A DNA stretch of 64,000 nucleotides, taken from positions 8,952,515 through 9,016,514 of the forward strand of contig NC_064048.1 of assembly GCF_932526225.1 (NCBI RefSeq), written 5' to 3'. The position numbers and the translations under genes are program-made. Source of the DNA: Nematostella vectensis. Taxonomy: Eukaryota; Cnidaria; Anthozoa; Actiniaria; Edwardsiidae. Numbering within the stretch: position 1 is the first letter of the stretch; each line of letters starts with the position of its first letter. Positions 61,801-64,000 of this stretch are shown here, piece after piece. Below the pieces are notes generated by a model. The model did not search any database. It saw only the letters and a program-made list of their open reading frames with translations, and was not told where the DNA came from.

Positions 61801-63071
61801 TTTCAAAGATTGCGAGGACAATTTTGGCGTAAAATAAAGATTCATCAATCGCGAAGTTTGACAGGTCAGTTTTAAGCCAAAAATTCGTGTGCTTCAAGCT
61901 GGAGTATTGGTAGGTGTTACTGTTAATTTAGAAAAAAATTCATCGCGCAGATTTCGATATTTTTATTTTAATATAAAACAATTGCTTCCATTTACCTTGC
62001 ATGAAAAAAATAATTTGATTTCAAACAAGTGTGAATCTTGCGGGATCTGACAAAGCATAGATGTACTAATAAAATCTGAAACATTCACGAAAATCGAGCC
62101 GAAAATGAGTCTAATATAGGGAACTTAGTGAAAGCTGTTTAGCCAAAACAACCTCGGCGCGCCACCTTGAGCGCCTGCTTCCCTCCGGCAACATTGTATC
62201 ACATGGTTACAGCCTCAGATGGGGCGCTAAGAGGATGGACTGAAGTCGAGAAAAAACAGAACGTTTCAGTACATTTGTAACAATGCGATATCGCTTTCTG
62301 TGAGTTCACCATGTTATGTATATTTTTTGTCCCTTGGTATATATTTATGTGTTCCTGACCGCGCTGTAATTCAGCATCTATTGCTGCAATAGCGTTGAAA
62401 TAAACGATTAAAAAAGATTAAAAATTGTCTCCCCATTTGGTGTGGCTTCCCATGATGTATTTTTTTGCACTTTTTTCATTTGGTTTACACTGTTTCAGAA
62501 TCCTTTTTGTCCAAGTACTGCATTCTAAACGAGAGCCAAACGAACTACTATCACAGAATATTCGAGAACGTAAGTACGGCTAGGTGTTTTCTCATATGAC
62601 AAATATTTAAATGAAAGCCTTATCTATTCTAGTGCTTTCATACTCCCTTCTCCTAGTCTCCGGCGCTGCCGTTCTTAATGTTAGTCTGAAATTCATCCCC
62701 AACGACTTCAGATTGACACGAAAGACGGTTATGTAGGAAACTACCCTCCTAGCTGTGGCCAGGGTTTTGAACGAGTGTTTTGTTTGTCTACGTGGTTTGG
62801 TCTACGTGTCCTCAGTCAGTGTCATCATTTTTTTTTTTTTCATTAAGACCCCTGACAAAGTGGCAAGGGTCAAACAATCCTCAACTCTTGCTAAGCAGGG
62901 CCGTTTCCAGTCTGCTAACTGGATTCATGTTCAACATTTTTTAACTTTTCTTTGACATGACAGTTTGACGAGGATAACGATGGGTACCTATTTCCGGAGG
63001 AGCTGTTGGAAGCTCTTGAATGTGTCAACAAGAATCTACTGAGCGATTCCCATCTCAAGTACATTTACAGG
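37876..63071 (+). CDS. F5/8C (discoidin) and EF-hand protein, 3' end outside window
   Basis: Fifteen exons with continuous phases, 831 codons so far: 37876-38031, 44943-45011, 45446-45550, 46022-46145, 46419-46771, 47216-47417, 47921-48147, 48826-48957, 51256-51397, 51699-51986, 52319-52347, 52437-52665, 60508-60765, 62499-62569, 62964-63071. Order: basic Gln-rich N-terminus without signal peptide; LSALQRQRRRLKLEEEY helix; Arg/Glu/Lys coiled coil (exon 5); acidic linker; a full F5/8C domain at about 345-505 (LGLSNGVIPD ... GAWCPKKSDAKQYMEVDLG ... FVRFQP); Ser/Pro and Lys-rich/acidic linkers; a second basic helix; an EF-hand loop DEDNDGYLFPEE (797-808). A discoidin domain in an apparently intracellular coiled-coil protein is unusual. 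I do not recognise an orthologue; a ciliary or cytoskeletal role is only a guess. Exon 6 has an alternative in-frame acceptor at 47158 inside a MITE, which would add 19 hydrophobic residues. Confidence 0.8.
38280..38443 (-). repeat. Gypsy 3' LTR (164 bp, contains a 31-bp-arm hairpin)
   Basis: On minus it runs from TGTAGTGTATTAACACAC to GACACTAA, next to the target duplication. A perfect inverted repeat of 31 bp (arm starting TAGTGTCTTTCGC on plus) fills its 3' part; this is absent in the other LTR. Confidence 0.8.
38493..38912 (-). pseudogene. Gypsy integrase C-terminal region
   Basis: About 139 codons in frame: a basic helix (KLKMKDYADKKA), a small beta domain with GDIVVMRNETKGKL, then an acidic tail and RRSVRVRKPPAKF near the end, as in the C-terminus of many Gypsy polyproteins. 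It is separated from the integrase core by disrupted sequence at 38913-39067. No chromodomain was seen. Confidence 0.75.
39068..39892 (-). pseudogene. Gypsy integrase core
   Basis: It holds the HHCC zinc domain (AHEGHQGIVKC ... CKSCQSC) and the DDE core, with Asp in STDLLGPLPDG, Asp in RSDNAPQFTS and Glu in QANGLIERTNR. The catalytic triad is present, but the frame is cut off from upstream pol by a frameshift near 40000 and ends early at 39068. Confidence 0.85.
39970..40557 (-). pseudogene. Gypsy RT connection and RNase H
   Basis: It starts in the RT thumb (TFLGHVISDKG, RGFLGLVKYVGRYIP) and continues into RNase H (GASPVGLGAVLIQKQ, SQTEREALALVWACE, TLVTDHSHL). The position where the family normally has a catalytic Asp before ASPVGLG is Gly. 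The frame is lost near 40005. Confidence 0.85.
40514..40906 (-). pseudogene. Gypsy reverse transcriptase core
   Basis: The fragment carries motif A as SKLNLNQGFFQLEL, where the family has Asp at the third residue before LNQG, and motif C as LADDIMVFG with both Asp intact. Frameshifts bound it at about 40930-40960 and 40540-40555. Confidence 0.85.
40960..41637 (-). pseudogene. Gypsy protease and RT N-terminal part
   Basis: Aspartic protease signature IIDSGAAANIVSS, followed by the linker and RT fingers start (VEPVAQPVRRLPFGYRDKV, WVSPIVVIPEANEEIRM). It ends at a stop produced by an indel just after EEIRM. Confidence 0.85.
41782..42456 (-). pseudogene. Gypsy gag with zinc knuckles
   Basis: 224 codons from the ATG at 42456. 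Capsid-like retrotransposon gag helices (DSYMERLECYWDLM, VAAFEVRLRNTIRHCGF) precede a CCHC knuckle, CYRCGGKGHRSSDKVC. A TGA at 41782-41784 falls inside a second knuckle (CNNC then VVGHFAKSKFC beyond the stop). The frame stays open for about 39 more codons after the TGA. Confidence 0.85.
42480..42556 (-). repeat. Gypsy 5' LTR (77 bp, shortened)
   Basis: On minus: TGTAGTGTATTAGCACAC to GACACTAA, matching both ends of the 3' LTR but missing its hairpin segment. The primer-binding-like TTGGCGACGAGCG follows. Confidence 0.8.
42876..43157 (-). CDS. Possible first exon of a secreted LamG/pentraxin-like protein
   Basis: The frame starts MWVALTICFVILTNCLYLD, a plausible signal peptide. It continues with IVNFSLDLPECFAIRKG and FKEWTLCFEAMEMNLEDQNQ before a possible donor (CAAG|GTATCT near 42947). 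The pattern of a beta-strand start followed by WTLCF recalls the opening of concanavalin-type lectin/pentraxin domains. No following exon was found on the minus strand, and the region lies inside the first intron of the F5/8C gene beside the Gypsy element. It may be a nested gene start, a relic or chance. Confidence 0.3.
   Translation of the reverse strand: MWVALTICFVILTNCLYLDTAAENQEIVNFSLDLPECFAIRKGIFVVLQAFKEWTLCFEAMEMNLEDQNQGIYLCLELCLLTSFPCVVFWAFY
43669..44709. mobile_element. 1.04-kb TIR element with G/C-rich ends
   Basis: The left end, AAGGGTCATTATTTTATGGG..GGGGGCTG, pairs with the right end, CAGCCCCC..ATAAATAATGACCCTT. Sub-terminal repeats of GGGGGAGGGCC and AATTTTTG blocks occur on both sides. 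A copy of the dispersed repeat also found at 10965 lies inside. No transposase was seen. It lies in the first intron of the F5/8C gene. Confidence 0.7.
43896..44110 (-). repeat. Dispersed repeat, copy B (inverse of 10965-11165)
   Basis: It shares the ordered blocks CTTTCTCCATTGACTAAAG, ATGACAAGAATCGTGCAG and TTTCCTTATATGGAAGTGAC, then GGACAATTTTT, with the segment at 10965-11165 in reverse orientation. It lies within the larger TIR element. Confidence 0.6.
46915..47165 (+). mobile_element. MITE family A, copy 4, abutting exon 6 of the F5/8C gene
   Basis: It shares blocks with the copies at 13190 and 16165: TTGGTTACTCGCTTGAATTA, GATGGAAATTGGTGC and GTGACTCCTCATTGGCAGG. Its terminal part supplies a potential splice acceptor (GGCAG, 47158) in frame with exon 6, 57 nt upstream of the acceptor I chose. 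Confidence 0.65.
48165..48665. repeat. Imperfect (TCA)n/(AAC)n microsatellite tract
   Basis: About 500 bp of degenerate CATCAT, ATCATT and CAACAA repeats directly after exon 7 of the F5/8C gene, with one exon-intron border 17 bp away. Open frames on both strands (Ser- or Asp-rich) are artefacts of the trinucleotide period. Confidence 0.9.
49136..49357. mobile_element. Foldback MITE between F5/8C exons
   Basis: Arms pair from CGAATTCTTTGTTGCGCGA and TCTCGTCTGGAAATAGC on the left with GCTATTCCCAAACGAGA and TTCGCGCAACAACGACTTTG on the right, also including TAGTCAATCA/TGATTGACTA. It has no ORF. Confidence 0.65.
50221..51167 (+). mobile_element. 5'-truncated non-LTR retrotransposon (L2/CR1/jockey-like)
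   Basis: An open frame at 50221-50949 encodes the C-terminal part of a LINE reverse transcriptase: KTEFLLIGS, VLGVEIDEHLNWDQHI, LVSIYNAIIQPHLNYCSEVW, RLQKLQNRAARVI and SYDGAKLWNSLP. It is followed by a short 3' UTR, an AATAAA (51140) and a terminal A-tract (51153-51167). The palm domain is missing, so this is a dead-on-arrival insertion. It sits in the F5/8C intron, 88 bp upstream of the exon that starts at 51256, in the same orientation. Confidence 0.88.
51494..51531 (+). repeat. Stray copy of an exon 12 end in an upstream intron
   Basis: CCACTACCAGAAATACCAAA followed by ACGACAAGGAAATA repeats the last 29 nt of the exon ending at 52665 plus the start of its intron, but lacks the GT (AAGG|AAAT). 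It sits in the intron between the exons ending at 51397 and starting at 51699, showing that this junction fragment spread beyond the main array. Confidence 0.6.
52637..60200 (+). repeat. 47-bp minisatellite (about 160 copies) seeded by an exon-donor junction
   Basis: The unit reads GATACCAAACCGATTAG, then RTAATATACCAATACAACAC, then CCTTACAAGG. The first unit is the coding exon end plus intron start (AAATACCAAAACGACCAG|GTAATATACC at 52638-52675). Most units have A at the R position (donor lost); a substantial minority have G (AG|GTAATA kept). A 37-bp variant lacking 10 bp occurs several times. A block of about 1529 bp is itself duplicated (marker variants at 55072/56601 and 54777/56306), and a further partial copy follows about 1300 bp later. 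The last units near 60118-60250 again resemble the exon version (CGACCAGGTAATA). It fills most of the intron 52666-60507. Confidence 0.93.
61053..62055. repeat. Tandem duplication of a 499-bp segment
   Basis: CCTATTTTAGCCATAGCG at 61055 recurs at 61554, and the two copies match over about 500 bp with few substitutions, ending GGGATCTGACAAAG. The segment includes a Pol-II-independent-looking AT-rich block and no ORF. It lies between the exons ending at 60765 and starting at 62499 of the F5/8C gene. The duplication is recent. Confidence 0.9.
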
Positions 63072-64000
63072 GTAATTATCAAGATATTGCTTTTAAAACG
63101 CTCTTTTGTCCGATTTCCGGCAGAACGCCTAATTGCTTCCCGAAAAAAAATTAAGTTTCTTTTCTTTTTTTGGCCGTGGCCATAAAATATTTCCTTACAA
63201 CAGTCAAGTCAGGTCTAATCGACTTTTGTAAACTTTCATAATTTCATAAGGTGGGGGGATCTGCTGTTTATATATTGAGTAACTAGTCTTAGAGCGCTGG
63301 AAGTATGGACAGTTCTAATGTATTTGCGGATTTAGGCTAAATTTCTATTTCAGTCATCACTAGCGCGAAAAATGTAAAAGACGATCCTACACATACACAT
63401 AGTTTAATACAACTGGATAAAAGATACGGTGGAGCAAATTTGGATTTGTTCGTATAAATAACCGCTGGGAAGGAACATTTTTTTTCCTTTGTTTGTTTGT
63501 TTGTTTGAAAAGATCTGAAACTGGTCCAAAAAGTTATGCGGATCTCAAAAGGATAAAATTCCCCGTCTTTCGGATGATTTGATTTTATCCCGGTCAATTC
63601 GAGTCCAGCTTATATTTAATTCTCCATAATTGTTGCGATGTAGCGCAGTTGCTGTCGTTGACGTCGTGACTTCCAAGCGCATGATCCAAGCGTGACTTCC
63701 ACTTGGGTAGTCTTTACCGTCATGTCGGCGCCAAAAAGTACAAAAGTAAACGTTGGCTGTTTGAAAACTTAGCAATAACTTAGCGCTTAAATCGGTATAG
63801 AAATGTTTCAGAAATGTATATTATAGCTATTTCCTTGTGTATTGCATAAAATTTACAATCGCCTAAACCAGAAACTAGACAAAATATCATTATCAGACAT
63901 TAGTCTAGGTTCCACACAAATTACAGAAGTTGCTGTAAATAAGAAACCATAATTATAAAGCCTTTTCATCGATTCTAGCTAATTTTACTCGGTAATTAGT
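63072..64000 (+). other. Intron of the F5/8C gene to the window edge
   Basis: No further exon was recognised after the EF-hand exon; the gene must continue beyond 64000. The stretch is AT-rich with a TTTG repeat near 63488-63505. Confidence 0.5.

Overview
This window looks like metazoan nuclear DNA. It is AT-rich, its genes are split by GT-AG introns, and it is packed with short inverted-repeat elements, minisatellites and retrotransposon remains. The gene set (secreted phospholipase A2, glutamate carboxypeptidase II, an intronless class A GPCR, a short JIP-type SH3/PTB scaffold) and the very small foldback elements suggest an anthozoan cnidarian such as a sea anemone. Species assignment is inference. 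I see no bacterial-style operons, CRISPR array or tRNA gene.

Layout. 1-9.4 kb: gene-poor AT-rich DNA with one plausible promoter/leader exon and a 67-bp-arm hairpin. 9.4-10.3 kb (+): a 66-residue secreted peptide in two exons. 11.5-17.5 kb (-): a complete seven-exon glutamate carboxypeptidase II (NAALADase/PSMA family, 793 aa). Its introns hold four tandem copies of a small TIR element and several copies of another MITE, and a 65-bp G-rich minisatellite lies next to its 5' end. 19.4-23.3 kb (+): a five-exon secreted phospholipase A2 whose introns hold a Tigger/pogo-type element with an unusual cargo ORF and another MITE. 23.6-24.2 kb: a 39-bp minisatellite. 24.7-25.7 kb (-): an intronless class A GPCR. 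25.8-29.8 kb: no gene seen.

29.8-36.8 kb (-): a JIP1/2-like scaffold with SH3 and PTB domains (about 430 aa, eight exons) and no visible JNK-binding region. About 1 kb away, head to head, starts a large gene on the + strand (37.9 kb to beyond the right edge; 15 exons and 831 codons in the window). It encodes a basic/coiled-coil N-terminus, an acidic Ser/Pro linker, one complete F5/8C (discoidin) domain, a Lys-rich and acidic linker, and an EF-hand, with no signal peptide. Its first intron carries a degenerate 4.3-kb Gypsy LTR element with a 6-bp target duplication. Another intron carries a 5'-truncated non-LTR element. A third is mostly a 7.5-kb array of about 160 copies of a 47-bp unit.

The most notable signal is that 47-bp array. 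Its first unit overlaps the last 29 nt of a coding exon plus the intron's own 5' splice site, so the array looks like an amplified exon-donor junction. Copies reading AG|GTAATA could still act as splice donors, while copies with G-to-A at intron position +1 could not. Two other genes here show smaller duplications across splice junctions: the JIP exon 4/donor and the acceptor of the secreted peptide gene. All exon structures were built by hand from splice motifs, reading-phase continuity and family similarity, without transcript evidence.
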